From NCBI RefSeq assembly GCF_026810505.1, contig NZ_CP101750.1, positions 6,133,501-6,197,500 of the forward strand: a DNA stretch of 64,000 nucleotides, given 5' to 3'. Numbering within the stretch: position 1 is the first letter of the stretch; each line of letters starts with the position of its first letter. This document shows, piece after piece, positions 1 to 8,822 of this stretch. Under the pieces are notes generated by a model. It searched no databases. It was not told the origin of the DNA and worked only from the letters and a program-made list of their open reading frames with translations. The stretch comes from Streptomyces sp. Je 1-369 (GTDB lineage Bacteria > Actinomycetota > Actinomycetes > Streptomycetales > Streptomycetaceae). The position numbers were made by a program, and so were the translations under genes.

Positions 1-60
1 GCCGGGTGCGGAATGAGTGCGCAGGGTGGCGACGTCCCGAGTGGAAGCGAACAGCGGCAG

Positions 61-627
61 ATGAACTTGGCCCGGTCCGGGACGTCACGTCGTGCCCTGC
101 TGGTGGCCGCGGCGCTGCTGCCGCTCGCCGGATGCGGCACGGACGACCACCCCGCGCCGCGGAAGTCCACCCCGAGCCCGCCCCCGGCCCCCGCACCGGA
201 TCCCACCCGCCTCGCCTCCCGTTTCGCCGCGCTGGAGCGCGAGCACGGCGGTCGCCTCGGCGTGTACGCGTTCGCGACCGGCACCGGCGCCACGCCGACC
301 CACCGTGCGGACGACCGCTTCGCGTTCTGCTCCACGTTCAAGACGCTCACCGCGGCGGCCGTCCTGCACCACCACCCGCTCGGCCGCCTCGACAAGCGCG
401 TCACCCGCGGTAGTCGGCGGCGACGGCCCGAGGGGTGGCGGGTCGCGGACAAGACCGGCACGGGCGACTGGGGCAGGGCGAACGACATCGCGGTGGTCCG
501 GCCGCGGGACCCGGACGCGGACCCCCTCGTACTTGCCGTCATGACGGACCGCCCAGGCCGCGACACCCCACCCGTGAACGCCTTCATCGCGGACGCCACG
601 AAACTGATCGTCGCCGAGCTGGCATAA
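61..627 (+). pseudogene. Class A beta-lactamase with internal in-frame deletion
   Basis: The 188-residue reading frame starts with a lipoprotein-like signal (twin arginine at 10-11, hydrophobic stretch, lipobox L-A-G-C with Cys25). It continues as a class A beta-lactamase: the active-site STFK motif is at residues 91-94 and the KTG triad at 131-133, followed by a recognisable C-terminus (RANDIAVVRP). In the family these two motifs lie about 160 residues apart; here they are 40 apart. The segment with the SDN loop and the omega-loop general base Glu166 is therefore missing, and the junction lies near base 405-425. The frame is open, so a protein may be made, but it should not hydrolyse beta-lactams. 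A weaker in-frame GTG/ATG start at base 13 is possible. Family assignment is firm; inactivity is inferred from the missing residues. Confidence 0.75.
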
Positions 628-669
628 CGGAAGAAGGGCCCGGCGCACCTGGTGTGCCGGGCTCTTCCG
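628..669. terminator. Bidirectional hairpin terminator
   Basis: A long imperfect inverted repeat begins right after the beta-lactamase stop. Outer arms CGGAAG/CTTCCG and inner arms GCCCGGC/GCCGGGC close on a short CTG loop. It lies between two convergent genes, which fits a shared terminator. Confidence 0.7.
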
Positions 670-696
670 TCGCGTCGGGTCGCGCCGACTCGGCGA

Positions 697-909
697 CTAC
701 TTGTTCAGGCTCGCCCAGAACTCGTCGAAGGACAGACGCTTGTCCGCGTTGGTGTCCTTCGCGCCGATCACGGCCTCGGCCACCGCCTCGGTCTGGTAGA
801 AGTCGCCCATCCTGGCCATGGCGCTCTTCCACTCCGCCGCCGTGATGAAGCCGTCGCCGTCCGCGTCGAACTGCTCGAACGTCTTGCGCGCTTCCTCGAT
901 GTCCGCCAC
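697..909 (-). CDS. Small EF-hand calcium-binding protein
   Basis: This 70-residue acidic protein has two EF-hand loops. The first, DADGDGFITAAE at residues 15-26, is canonical with Asp/Asn at 1, 3 and 5, Gly6 and Glu12. The second, at residues 52-63 (DTNADKRLSFDE), is degenerate at Gly6 (Lys instead) but keeps Asp1, Asn3, Asp5 and Glu12. Such single-domain calmodulin-like proteins are common in Streptomyces and probably buffer or sense calcium in the cytoplasm; no partner is encoded nearby. The GTG at 907-909 was chosen because AAGGGG lies about 8 bases upstream. GTGs at 916 and 931 in the same frame are alternatives and would add 3 or 8 residues. Confidence 0.85.
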   Translation of the reverse strand: MADIEEARKTFEQFDADGDGFITAAEWKSAMARMGDFYQTEAVAEAVIGAKDTNADKRLSFDEFWASLNK

Positions 910-1138
910 CGGATCCACCCCTTCTTGGTGCACTACTGACGGGGGTCAGGGTAACGGCCGCCCAGGGGCCCGATGACATGGAGTACACCCCATGGCCAGC
1001 GCTTTCGGTCCGTGATACTACCGTTATATTTCTTCATATCTTGTGCACGAACTGAGATCCCGGCCCGCGTCGCGCACGGGGCGGGTGCGGTACAACGTCA
1101 CCGAGGGGGTCGCGCGCCTCCGTGAGGGGGCGTGGGCC

Positions 1139-4100
1139 GTGGTGGAGATGGTCGGAGGCTCGGCGGGGCCTGCGGGGCGGGTGCCGTTCGTGGGCAGGGG
1201 CGTGGAGCTGGGCCGCCTCGAAGCGCTCCTCGGTGACGCGGGGGCGGGCGGCGTCGTCGACGTGGTCGGGGATCCGGGGATCGGCAAGAGCAGGCTGCTG
1301 ACGGAGTTCGCGGCGCTGGCCCGGGCACGGGGCATGACCGTGCTGCGGGGGAGGGGGACGGAGCGGGCCAGGGGGCGTCCGTTGCGGCCGTTCACGGATG
1401 CCTTCACCGAACTCGACCCGCGCGCACGCCGCGCGTTCCCCTCGCTGGGCGGGCTGCCCGCGGTCGTGCGGGGGGAGGACGGTGAGGCGTCTTCGGGTGC
1501 GGCGGCCCCGGGTGCGGCATCGGGTGTGGTTTCGGGCGCGGATCTGTTCGATCTGTGCCGGGTCACCGCCGCCGCGCTCGGCGGTGTCGGCGGGCACGGT
1601 CTCGTCGTCGTCCTCGACGATCTGCACTGGGCGGACGAGGCGACCGTCGAGCTCGTCGACCATCTCGTACGCCATCCCGTGCGCGCCCCCTTCCTGCTGG
1701 CCGTCGCCCGGCGCGAACGGCAGTCCCCCTCCGCGCTGTCCGCCGCCCTCACGCGTGGGCTCGACTCCGGAGTCGTACTGCGGTCCGCCCTCGGCCCGTT
1801 GGCAGGAGACGAACTGATCGACGGGCTCGCCGCCGGAGTGCCGCGGGAGCGGGCCGCGGAGATGTACGAGGCGAGCGAGGGGAGTCCGCTGTACTTCCTC
1901 GCTCTCCTCCACGGCGACCACTCGGCCGCGTTCCTCGACGAACTCGCCGCACTGTCCCCGTTGGAGCGCGCCGCCATGGACGCCGTCGCGGTGCTCGGCG
2001 AGCACGCGAACACGGACCGGATCGCCGCCGTGACGGGGGCCGACCGGTACGAACTCATTCGCGCGATGCGGGAGTTGGTGGACCGTGACCTGCTCAGGCC
2101 GGACCGTCGCGCCCGCTGCCTCGCCCCTCGCCACCCGCTCCTGCGTGCCTGGATACGCGAGGCCGTCGACCCCTGGCGCCGCCTCGAGCTGCACCGCGCG
2201 GCCGCCGTCGAACTCACCAGGACCGGAGCGCCGCTCGCCGACCGCGCCCACCACGTGGAGGAGTCCCTCTCCCGCTGGGACCCCAAGGCGGCCGCGACCC
2301 TGACGGAAGCCGCGGAGCAGGCCGTCGCCACGGCCCCCGCCGTCAGCGCGCGGCTCCTCGACGTCGTCCTGCGCGTCCTGCCCGACACCGCGGAACACCA
2401 CGCCACACGCTCCGAGTTGATGCTCAAGAGGGCCACGGCGCTCGGCATGACCGGTGCCGTCAAGGAGAGCAGGGACCTCCTCCACCGGCTCATCGCCACG
2501 CACCGTCCCGCCCCCGAGGGGCCGGAGGCGGGCGACGCGCTGCGGACGTCCGCCGTCGTGCAGTGCGCCTTCATGGAGCGCACCCTCGGGCGGTACGCGG
2601 CGGCCGGCGCCCTGCTCCGCCGCGAGCTCGACCGGCGCCCCGGGCCGCCGCCCGCCCAGCGCACCGGCCTGGTCGTCGAGTGGGGCAACCGCGCCCTGTT
2701 CGCCACGCGCTACCCCGAAGTGCGTGACGAGGTGGCCGGAGCCCTGGCCGACGCCCGGCTCCGCGGCGACGAACTCGGCGCCGCGGAGGCCCTCACGCTG
2801 GCGGCGCTCGGGGAGGTGTACGAGGGGGAGACCGCGACGGCACGCGAGTACGCCGCCGAGGCCGCCGCGCTCACCGACGTCACGACCGACGCCGACCTCG
2901 CCGGGCAGTGCGAGTCGCTGGTGCGCCTGGCCTGGAGCGAGGTCTTCCTCGACGACTGCGCCGCCGCGCGGCGCCACTCCGAACGCGGCGTCGACATCGC
3001 CCGGCGCACCGGCCGCCCCTTCGCACTGGCCCAACTGCTCCTCACCGGCGCGTACGCCCGCCTCACCACGGGACGCCTGTCCGAAGCGCTGGAGTGGGCC
3101 GACGAGTCCGTCGCGGTCGCCGAAGCGCTGGGCGGCGCCGAACTCCTCGGGATCAGCCGGGCCATCCGTGCCCTCATCCTCATGCAGGTGCGTCCGGCCG
3201 GTGACCCGGAGGTGCTGGCCGCGGCCGAGGAGGCGGCCGCGACGGTGGGAGCGGTGGACGGCTGGTGGGCGACCGTGTCCCGGTGCCTGCTCGCGTACGC
3301 CGCGCTGGGCGCGGGTGACCCGTACCGGGTGCGGGACGTCCTGCTGGCCGCGGGCGGTGACAGTGACCTGTCGCGGGTACAGCCGTCGATGCGGCCCAAC
3401 TTCTTCGAGCTGCTCGTCACCGCGTCGCTGGCCACCGGGGACGTGGCGGACGCGGAACGCTGGGCGTCCCGCGCGCTCACGCTGGCGGACCGCCTCGGAC
3501 TGCCCGTCCAGCGGGGCGCGGCACTGCGCGCCGTCGGCCTGGTCGCGGCCCGGCGGGGTGAACTCGGTGTCGCCGCACGGGCGTTCACGGAGTCGGCGCA
3601 CGAGTGCGCGCGGGCCGGTGCGGTCCTGCGGGAAGCCCAGAGCCTTCTGCTCGGCGCCCCCTTCGCGGCCGCCACGGGCGACACCGCCCGAGCCGCCACC
3701 ATGTCCCGGCGCGGCCTCCGCCTCGCCGAGGAGGGCGGCGCCCGCCTGCTCCTTGACATGGCGGCGCGGGGGCGGGCGGAAGGGGAGCGGGCGGCGAGGG
3801 AGAGGGCGGGCCGGGGGTCCGCGGGTGCGGACGCGGCCACCGCCTCACCTCCGTCGGTCCCCGGCCCCGGCCCCGACCCGACGGCGCCGGTACTGCCGGG
3901 CCCGCCCGCCGCCGACGTCCCGCCGCTGCCGTCCGGCCCGTTCGCGGCCCTGACGCCGCGCGAGCGTGAGATCGCCGCGCTGGTCGCCGAGGGGCTCACG
4001 AACCAGGCCGTCGCCGATCGGCTGTGTCTCAGTACGCGCACGGTCGAGAGTCATGTCGGCCGGGTGTACCGCAAGACGGGCGTCACCTCGCGTGCGGCCC

Positions 4101-4156
4101 TGGCGTCGCTGGTGACGCGGTGCGCGGCGGGACCGCCTCAGGCTGCGGACGAGTAG
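1139..4156 (+). CDS. LAL-type LuxR family regulator with AAA ATPase domain
   Basis: This large cytoplasmic regulator of about 1005 residues has a Walker A near residues 44-51 (GDPGIGKS) and a Walker B near 160 (VVVLDDLHWAD). A long alpha-helical TPR-like middle follows, then a Ala/Pro-rich linker and a LuxR/GerE helix-turn-helix in the last 65 residues (TPREREIAALVAEGLTNQAV). This is the MalT/LAL architecture, in which ATP and an inducer control DNA binding. The start is uncertain: GTG 1139 has GAGGGGG 8 bases upstream, ATG 1148 is also in frame, and a GTG at 1043 would lack a clear ribosome site. The 3' end overlaps the convergent TPR gene by 74 bases. The target genes cannot be read from the sequence. 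Confidence 0.88.
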   Translation: MVEMVGGSAGPAGRVPFVGRGVELGRLEALLGDAGAGGVVDVVGDPGIGKSRLLTEFAALARARGMTVLRGRGTERARGRPLRPFTDAFTELDPRARRAFPSLGGLPAVVRGEDGEASSGAAAPGAASGVVSGADLFDLCRVTAAALGGVGGHGLVVVLDDLHWADEATVELVDHLVRHPVRAPFLLAVARRERQSPSALSAALTRGLDSGVVLRSALGPLAGDELIDGLAAGVPRERAAEMYEASEGSPLYFLALLHGDHSAAFLDELAALSPLERAAMDAVAVLGEHANTDRIAAVTGADRYELIRAMRELVDRDLLRPDRRARCLAPRHPLLRAWIREAVDPWRRLELHRAAAVELTRTGAPLADRAHHVEESLSRWDPKAAATLTEAAEQAVATAPAVSARLLDVVLRVLPDTAEHHATRSELMLKRATALGMTGAVKESRDLLHRLIATHRPAPEGPEAGDALRTSAVVQCAFMERTLGRYAAAGALLRRELDRRPGPPPAQRTGLVVEWGNRALFATRYPEVRDEVAGALADARLRGDELGAAEALTLAALGEVYEGETATAREYAAEAAALTDVTTDADLAGQCESLVRLAWSEVFLDDCAAARRHSERGVDIARRTGRPFALAQLLLTGAYARLTTGRLSEALEWADESVAVAEALGGAELLGISRAIRALILMQVRPAGDPEVLAAAEEAAATVGAVDGWWATVSRCLLAYAALGAGDPYRVRDVLLAAGGDSDLSRVQPSMRPNFFELLVTASLATGDVADAERWASRALTLADRLGLPVQRGAALRAVGLVAARRGELGVAARAFTESAHECARAGAVLREAQSLLLGAPFAAATGDTARAATMSRRGLRLAEEGGARLLLDMAARGRAEGERAARERAGRGSAGADAATASPPSVPGPGPDPTAPVLPGPPAADVPPLPSGPFAALTPREREIAALVAEGLTNQAVADRLCLSTRTVESHVGRVYRKTGVTSRAALASLVTRCAAGPPQAADE

Positions 4157-6305
4157 GGCCCGCCCCGGCCAGTAGGTCGCACTCCGCTGCCAGGGGCGCC
4201 AACGTGCCGTCCGGGTCCGGCCGTTCGCGTACCGCTGCCGCCAGGCCGCGGGCTCGGGTCGCGGCCGACTCGTGGCGGCCCAGTACGAACACCAGGCGTG
4301 CGGCCAGGAGTTCCGTGGGGTGCAGGTCCGCGAGGGCCGGGCCGCCGCACGCGCGCAGGGTCTCTATCGCCTGTTCCGCGTGTCCCAGGGCCCTTTCAAA
4401 GGCGCGTACGTTGGCCGCGTACTGCTCGTGGGTTCCCCGCTCGACCAGTGGCGGGCCGTCGGCGTGTTCCATTGCCAGGCGGGCCAACTGGACGTGTGTG
4501 CGGCCCAGTTCCACGTAGAGCTCCGTGCGTTCCGGGTCCTGTTCCGTCTCCTCGGCGTGGTGCCGGTTCGTGTCGAGGGCCTCCGTCATGACCGTGTCGG
4601 CCGCGGCGAGTCCGTGTGCGGTGAGGGTCTCCCAGGCGCGGGCCCGCAGTGCGCGGACCAGGGCGCCGTGTTCGCCGAGCGCGCGCCACAGGTCTTCGGC
4701 CCGCTCGTAGGTCCGTGCGGCCTCCGCCGGTTGTCCGGCCAGGCTCAGCGCCTGCGCCGCCCGCTGGGTGAGGGATGCTTCCTCGTGCCGGGCGTCGGGC
4801 GAGTCGCGGGCGGTTTCCGCCGCGTGCTTGAACTCCGCTGCTGCCAGGGCCGGTTGATGCGTGTGGAGGTAGCTTCGGGCCAGCCAGGTGTGGGCCCGGG
4901 TGCGATCGTCCGCGCTGTGGATGTAGTCCTTGAGGTCGGGCAGTACGGACTCCAGGACCGCGGCGGCCTCCTCGTGGCGGCCCGCCTCGCAGTGCAGCCC
5001 GCCGAGCCGCAGTCGGGCCAGCGCGCTGACGTGCGGGCTTCCCCCGGGGAGCCCCGCGAAGTACGCGGCGTCGGTGAGGAGGCGTTCCGCCCGGGGACCG
5101 GACCCGTCGTCGGAGGGCGTCAGGGACTGCGCGAGTGCCAGGCACAGGCGGGCCCGGTCCAGCGGGGACGACGAGGAGTCGGGGGCGAGGTCGGGGCCGG
5201 GGTCGGGGACGGGTACGTGGGGGCGGGGTGTGGGGGAGGGTGGCCGTGTGCCGCCCAAGGGGAGTTCCGCCATCAGCGGGGCCGCGGCCATGCGGGCCCG
5301 TGCGCGGTCCGAGACAGCCGTCGTACCGTTGCGACGGTCGAAGCGGGCCGCCAGGTCGAGGGCCGACTCCCGGGCGTGGTCGAGGAGTGCCGCCGCGGTC
5401 CACGTGCCGCCCGGCGGTCCCGGCACCGGACGCTCCCCGTGGCCCGTCTCCACCGCGCGGCGCATCAGCAGCGCCGCGCCGACCAGCCACTCCAGGTGGT
5501 CGAGCGGGTCGCCCGTCTCGGTCCAGCGCCGGTCCTGCTCGGCGAGGATCCGCAGGCCGTGCGGTTCGTTGCCCGTGAGTGCGCAGAACTCGACGTGCAG
5601 CCCGATGGCGGGGCCGCACGCCTCGTCGGAGCGGACCAGCCGGTAGCCGCGCAGGTGGTGGGCGCGGGCCTGGTCCGTGCGGCCGGTGCGGACCAGAGGG
5701 AGCAGCGAACGGGCGAAGGTCTCGTGCGGCTCGCGGTGGCAGCCGTGGGTGCCGCTCAGGACGGGCTCCCACCCGTCGAGGGCCGCCCGGTCGTCGCCCA
5801 GGTCCAGCTGACGCAGCCCCTCCGTCGCGTACTCGCAGGCCAGGCAGTCGGCCATGGCGTCCCGCGCGGCCGCCGTCCACGCGGCGTACGCGCGGGCGGC
5901 GCGAGCCGCGTCGCCCACGTGCCGGGCGAGCCTGAACTCGGCTCCGTGCACGGCGCGTTGGGAGTATCCCGCTGTGCGGTAGCCGCGTCGCATTCGGGCC
6001 AGCCACCCCTCGACCTCGGGGAGCGGGACGTCGGGCTGCTGCCGGGCGTCGGCCACCACCCACTTGAACATCCAGTGCAGACGGTGGACGTCGTCCTCGC
6101 CGAAGTCCGCCGGGTCCTCGTCGTACATGCGCAGCAGGCGCAGGAACGGTACGGACGTCCGCGTGCTCTCGCCGCCGAAGCTGTACGAGTGGACGAGGTG
6201 GGTCAGCGCCGCCACGAGCGTCGGGCGGTCACCGGTGGCGGCGGCCTCGTCGGTGAGTGCTTCCGCGTGGGCATGAAGGTTCCTGGTCGCGCCCTGCGGG
6301 CCCAT
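4083..6305 (-). CDS. Tetratricopeptide-like helical repeat protein
   Basis: A 740-residue protein made almost entirely of Ala/Leu/Arg-rich helical pairs of the TPR type, with a Pro-rich break near residues 355-380. There is no signal peptide, membrane segment, nucleotide-binding motif or DNA-binding domain. Similar orphan TPR proteins are frequent in Streptomyces and usually serve as scaffolds, sometimes as the detached arm of a regulator. The gene is convergent with the LAL regulator, and their coding regions overlap by 74 bases at the 3' ends. A functional link with that regulator is only a suggestion. No specific function is recognised. Confidence 0.75.
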   Translation of the reverse strand: MGPQGATRNLHAHAEALTDEAAATGDRPTLVAALTHLVHSYSFGGESTRTSVPFLRLLRMYDEDPADFGEDDVHRLHWMFKWVVADARQQPDVPLPEVEGWLARMRRGYRTAGYSQRAVHGAEFRLARHVGDAARAARAYAAWTAAARDAMADCLACEYATEGLRQLDLGDDRAALDGWEPVLSGTHGCHREPHETFARSLLPLVRTGRTDQARAHHLRGYRLVRSDEACGPAIGLHVEFCALTGNEPHGLRILAEQDRRWTETGDPLDHLEWLVGAALLMRRAVETGHGERPVPGPPGGTWTAAALLDHARESALDLAARFDRRNGTTAVSDRARARMAAAPLMAELPLGGTRPPSPTPRPHVPVPDPGPDLAPDSSSSPLDRARLCLALAQSLTPSDDGSGPRAERLLTDAAYFAGLPGGSPHVSALARLRLGGLHCEAGRHEEAAAVLESVLPDLKDYIHSADDRTRAHTWLARSYLHTHQPALAAAEFKHAAETARDSPDARHEEASLTQRAAQALSLAGQPAEAARTYERAEDLWRALGEHGALVRALRARAWETLTAHGLAAADTVMTEALDTNRHHAEETEQDPERTELYVELGRTHVQLARLAMEHADGPPLVERGTHEQYAANVRAFERALGHAEQAIETLRACGGPALADLHPTELLAARLVFVLGRHESAATRARGLAAAVRERPDPDGTLAPLAAECDLLAGAGPTRPQPEAVPPRTASPATPGPHAR

Positions 6306-6435
6306 GTGCGTTCCTAGTTCGGACGATCCGGGTCGGATGCGGGTACATCCTCGGCCAGCCTTTCAGGACAGGGTCGGCCCCGGCATCCGTAGAACTACGC
6401 AACCGGCTACGCAAACCGGCCGTACTGGCCGACGG

Positions 6436-7092
6436 TCACCCGTACAGCGAGCGCCCCGCCGGGCTGTCGTCCGTGAAGCGTTGGCCCTCGGCGATCTCGT
6501 CGCCGACCACCCACCAGACGGTTTCGTCGTCCTGGAAGGGGAGCGGGTCGATGCGGCTCGTCTCCGCACGGATGCGCTCGACCTCGCGATCCAACCGCTC
6601 AAAACCGGCCTCCTCGCTGCCGCCGTCGCCGCCGCTGTCGTCGCCCTCGTCGTCGAAGGTGAACTCGTCGAGCAGGCGCTGGAACCGGAGAGTGACGTGC
6701 ACGAGGGAGGAGACGTCCGCGTGGAGTTCCCGCGCGGTCTCCTCGTCGGGGTCGAAGGCGTACACCTTGCCGGACACGGGGTCGAGGGCGAGGTGCGCGT
6801 TGAGCAGCCAACCGATGACGGGCCAGGCGCCCGCCTCGTCCGCCGTGCTCTCCATGCCCTCCATGCCCTCGAAGATCTCGACGTCGACGACCTCCCCTAC
6901 GAGCGGCAGCAGCCCGGACTCCTCGTCGGGCTCCCGCAGATACAGCGTCCCCGTGGGAACGCCGACGGCCCGCAGGAGGCGGGCGCCCCGCGTGTCCGCG
7001 GCGGAGGCGGGAAACGCGGACGCGGGCAGCGTCGCGAGCCGGTCCTCGCCGAAGATGCCGGTGACCGCGTCGCGGGTGACGTCGAAAAGCAC
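6436..7092 (-). CDS. SUKH-4-like immunity family protein
   Basis: A 218-residue soluble protein. Its N-terminal region (GEDRLATLPASAFP, RAVGVPTGTLYL) and central part (GKVYAFDPDEE...HADVSSLVHVTLRF) resemble the SUKH-4 group of the SMI1/KNR4-like superfamily. Members are typically immunity proteins of polymorphic toxins, but many stand alone in Streptomyces genomes. An acidic Asp/Gly-rich linker separates a C-terminal piece with WWVVGDEIAEGQRF. No toxin or secretion gene is adjacent: it lies between an orphan TPR gene and a sugar-utilisation operon. Family assignment is by motif feel and is moderately secure; the role is unknown. Confidence 0.65.
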   Translation of the reverse strand: MLFDVTRDAVTGIFGEDRLATLPASAFPASAADTRGARLLRAVGVPTGTLYLREPDEESGLLPLVGEVVDVEIFEGMEGMESTADEAGAWPVIGWLLNAHLALDPVSGKVYAFDPDEETARELHADVSSLVHVTLRFQRLLDEFTFDDEGDDSGGDGGSEEAGFERLDREVERIRAETSRIDPLPFQDDETVWWVVGDEIAEGQRFTDDSPAGRSLYG

Positions 7093-7114
7093 TGCCGAAC
7101 TCCGTGTGGCTCAG

Positions 7115-7148
7115 GGCGGGAGGGAAGCGGTCTCGCTGCCCTCCCGCC
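7115..7148 (-). terminator. Hairpin downstream of the GH13 operon
   Basis: Perfect 10-bp inverted repeat GGCGGGAGGG/CCCTCCCGCC with a 14-base loop, about 40 bases past the alpha-glucosidase stop and just before the SUKH gene start. It probably ends the sugar operon transcript. Confidence 0.65.
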
Positions 7149-7189
7149 ATGCTCCCCGAACCCCCGCCCGGCCGACAAACGACGGTCGC

Positions 7190-8752
7190 TCAGGCCCGCA
7201 GCCAGACCGCGGTGTCCTGCGGCAACCGCCCCCGTGGGGACAAGGGGCCGCTGGCAAGGAGGAGTTCGCTGCCCGCGGGCAGCGCCGCGTCGTCGGGGCC
7301 GAAGTTGACCAGGCAGATCAGTGCGGCGCCGTCCCGCTCCAAGGTGCGCGCGAAGGACAGCACGCCAGGCTCGTCGGTGCGCAGTCGGCGCAGTGGTCCC
7401 GCGTCGGCGAAGGAGCGCCGCAGCCGCAGCGCCGTCCGGTACAGGGAGAGCATCGAGCCCGGATCGTGGGCCTGGAGGTCGGCCGCGTACGCGGACCAGT
7501 CCCTCGGCACCGGCAGCCAGCTCCGCTCCGGGGTGCCGTCCCAGGGCAGCGGCACCCGGCAGCCGTCCCTGCCCGGGTCGACGCCGCCCGACCGGGCGTG
7601 CATCGGGTCCTGGATGCGGTCCCTCGGGATGTCCGCCTCCGGGAGTCCGAGCTCCTCGCCCTGGTAGAGGTAGAGCGAGCCGGGGAGTGCCAGGGTGAGG
7701 AGGGCCGCGGCCCTCGCCCTGCGCGTGCCCAAGGCCAGGTCGGTGGGGACGCCGAACCGTTTGCGTTCGAAGGCGAAACCGGTGTCGTCGGCCCGCCCGT
7801 ACCGGGTGACCGTGCGCGTCACGTCGTGGTTGGCGAGGACCCAGGTGGCGGGCGCGCCGACCGGGGCGTGCGTGGTCAGGGTGAGGTCGATCGACTCCCA
7901 CAGCTGCGCCTGGTCCCACGGCCGGGACAGGAAGTCGAAGTTGAACGCGGTGTGCAGCTCGTCGGGGCGCAGGTAGCGGGCGAAGCGCTCGGCGTCCGGC
8001 AGCCAGATCTCGCCGATCAGCGCGGCGCCGTACTCGTCGGCGATCCGCCGCCAGGAACGGTAGATGTCGTGCAGTTCGGGCTGGTCGTGGAAGGGGTGGG
8101 GGCGGTCCTGGGCCATGGAGGGCAGGCCGTCCGCCTTGGCGAGGAGCGCCGCCGAATCGATGCGTACGCCCGCCGCGCCGCGCTCGAACCAGAAGCGCAG
8201 CACGTCCTCGTGTTCCTGCCGGACCTTCGGGTGGGCCCAGTTGAGGTCGGGCTGCTCGGGCGCGAACAGGTGGAGGTACCACTCGCCGTCGTCCGTGCGG
8301 GACCACGGCACCCCGCCGAACTCGCCCACCCAGTCGTTGGGCGGTTCCGGCGAGTGCGGCCGGAAGTGGAACAGCTCCCGTTCCGGTGATCCCGGCCCCG
8401 CCGCCAGCGCGGCCTTGAACCATTCGTGCTGGTCGGACACGTGGTTCGGCACGACGTCGACGATGCAGCGCAGGCCCAGTTCCCCGGCCTCGGCGATCAG
8501 CTTCTCGGCCTCGCCGAGGCTGCCGAACGCCGGGTCGATGGTGCGGTAGTCCGCGACGTCGTAGCCTCCGTCGGCGAGCGGCGACAGGTACCACGGGGTG
8601 AACCACAGGGCGTCCACGCCCAGGTCGGCCAGATAGGGCAGACGGGCCCGGACACCGGCCAGGTCGCCCGTGCCGTCGCCGTTCCCGTCCGCGAAGGAAC
8701 GGACGTACACCTGATAGATGGCAGCGCTGTGCCACCACTCCGTGCTGGGCAA
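7190..8752 (-). CDS. GH13 alpha-glucosidase (cytoplasmic)
   Basis: A 520-residue glycoside hydrolase family 13 enzyme with no signal peptide. The conserved regions are in order: DVVPNH (99-104), nucleophile Asp199 in GVRIDS, acid/base Glu248 in GEIW, and Asp310 in ANHDV. The N-terminus (WWHSAAIYQVYVRSF) and the overall length match oligo-1,6-glucosidase/alpha-glucosidase subfamilies that cleave short alpha-glucosides from the non-reducing end to glucose. It is the last gene of an operon with a sugar ABC importer, so it likely hydrolyses imported oligosaccharides; given the GH87 neighbour these could be alpha-1,3-linked. The start codon is TTG, with AAAGGA six bases upstream; a short repeat-filled spacer separates it from the permease gene. 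Confidence 0.92.
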   Translation of the reverse strand: MPSTEWWHSAAIYQVYVRSFADGNGDGTGDLAGVRARLPYLADLGVDALWFTPWYLSPLADGGYDVADYRTIDPAFGSLGEAEKLIAEAGELGLRCIVDVVPNHVSDQHEWFKAALAAGPGSPERELFHFRPHSPEPPNDWVGEFGGVPWSRTDDGEWYLHLFAPEQPDLNWAHPKVRQEHEDVLRFWFERGAAGVRIDSAALLAKADGLPSMAQDRPHPFHDQPELHDIYRSWRRIADEYGAALIGEIWLPDAERFARYLRPDELHTAFNFDFLSRPWDQAQLWESIDLTLTTHAPVGAPATWVLANHDVTRTVTRYGRADDTGFAFERKRFGVPTDLALGTRRARAAALLTLALPGSLYLYQGEELGLPEADIPRDRIQDPMHARSGGVDPGRDGCRVPLPWDGTPERSWLPVPRDWSAYAADLQAHDPGSMLSLYRTALRLRRSFADAGPLRRLRTDEPGVLSFARTLERDGAALICLVNFGPDDAALPAGSELLLASGPLSPRGRLPQDTAVWLRA

Positions 8753-8769
8753 GGGGAGTCCTTTCGTAC

Positions 8770-8822
8770 GTGCTCCGAAGACGTGCTGCGAAGACGTGCC
8801 GCGGAGAGCTGCTCCGGAGAGC
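8770..8822. repeat. Four imperfect 13-14 bp tandem repeats
   Basis: Units at 8770-8782 (GTGCTCCGAAGAC), 8783-8795 (GTGCTGCGAAGAC), 8796-8809 and 8810-8822 fill the whole spacer between the permease stop and the ribosome site of the alpha-glucosidase gene. Confidence 0.8.

Noticed and set aside
1043..1138. Longer N-terminus for the LAL regulator
   Set aside because: No ribosome site before GTG 1043 and the extra residues are not family-like, whereas GAGGGGG stands before GTG 1139.
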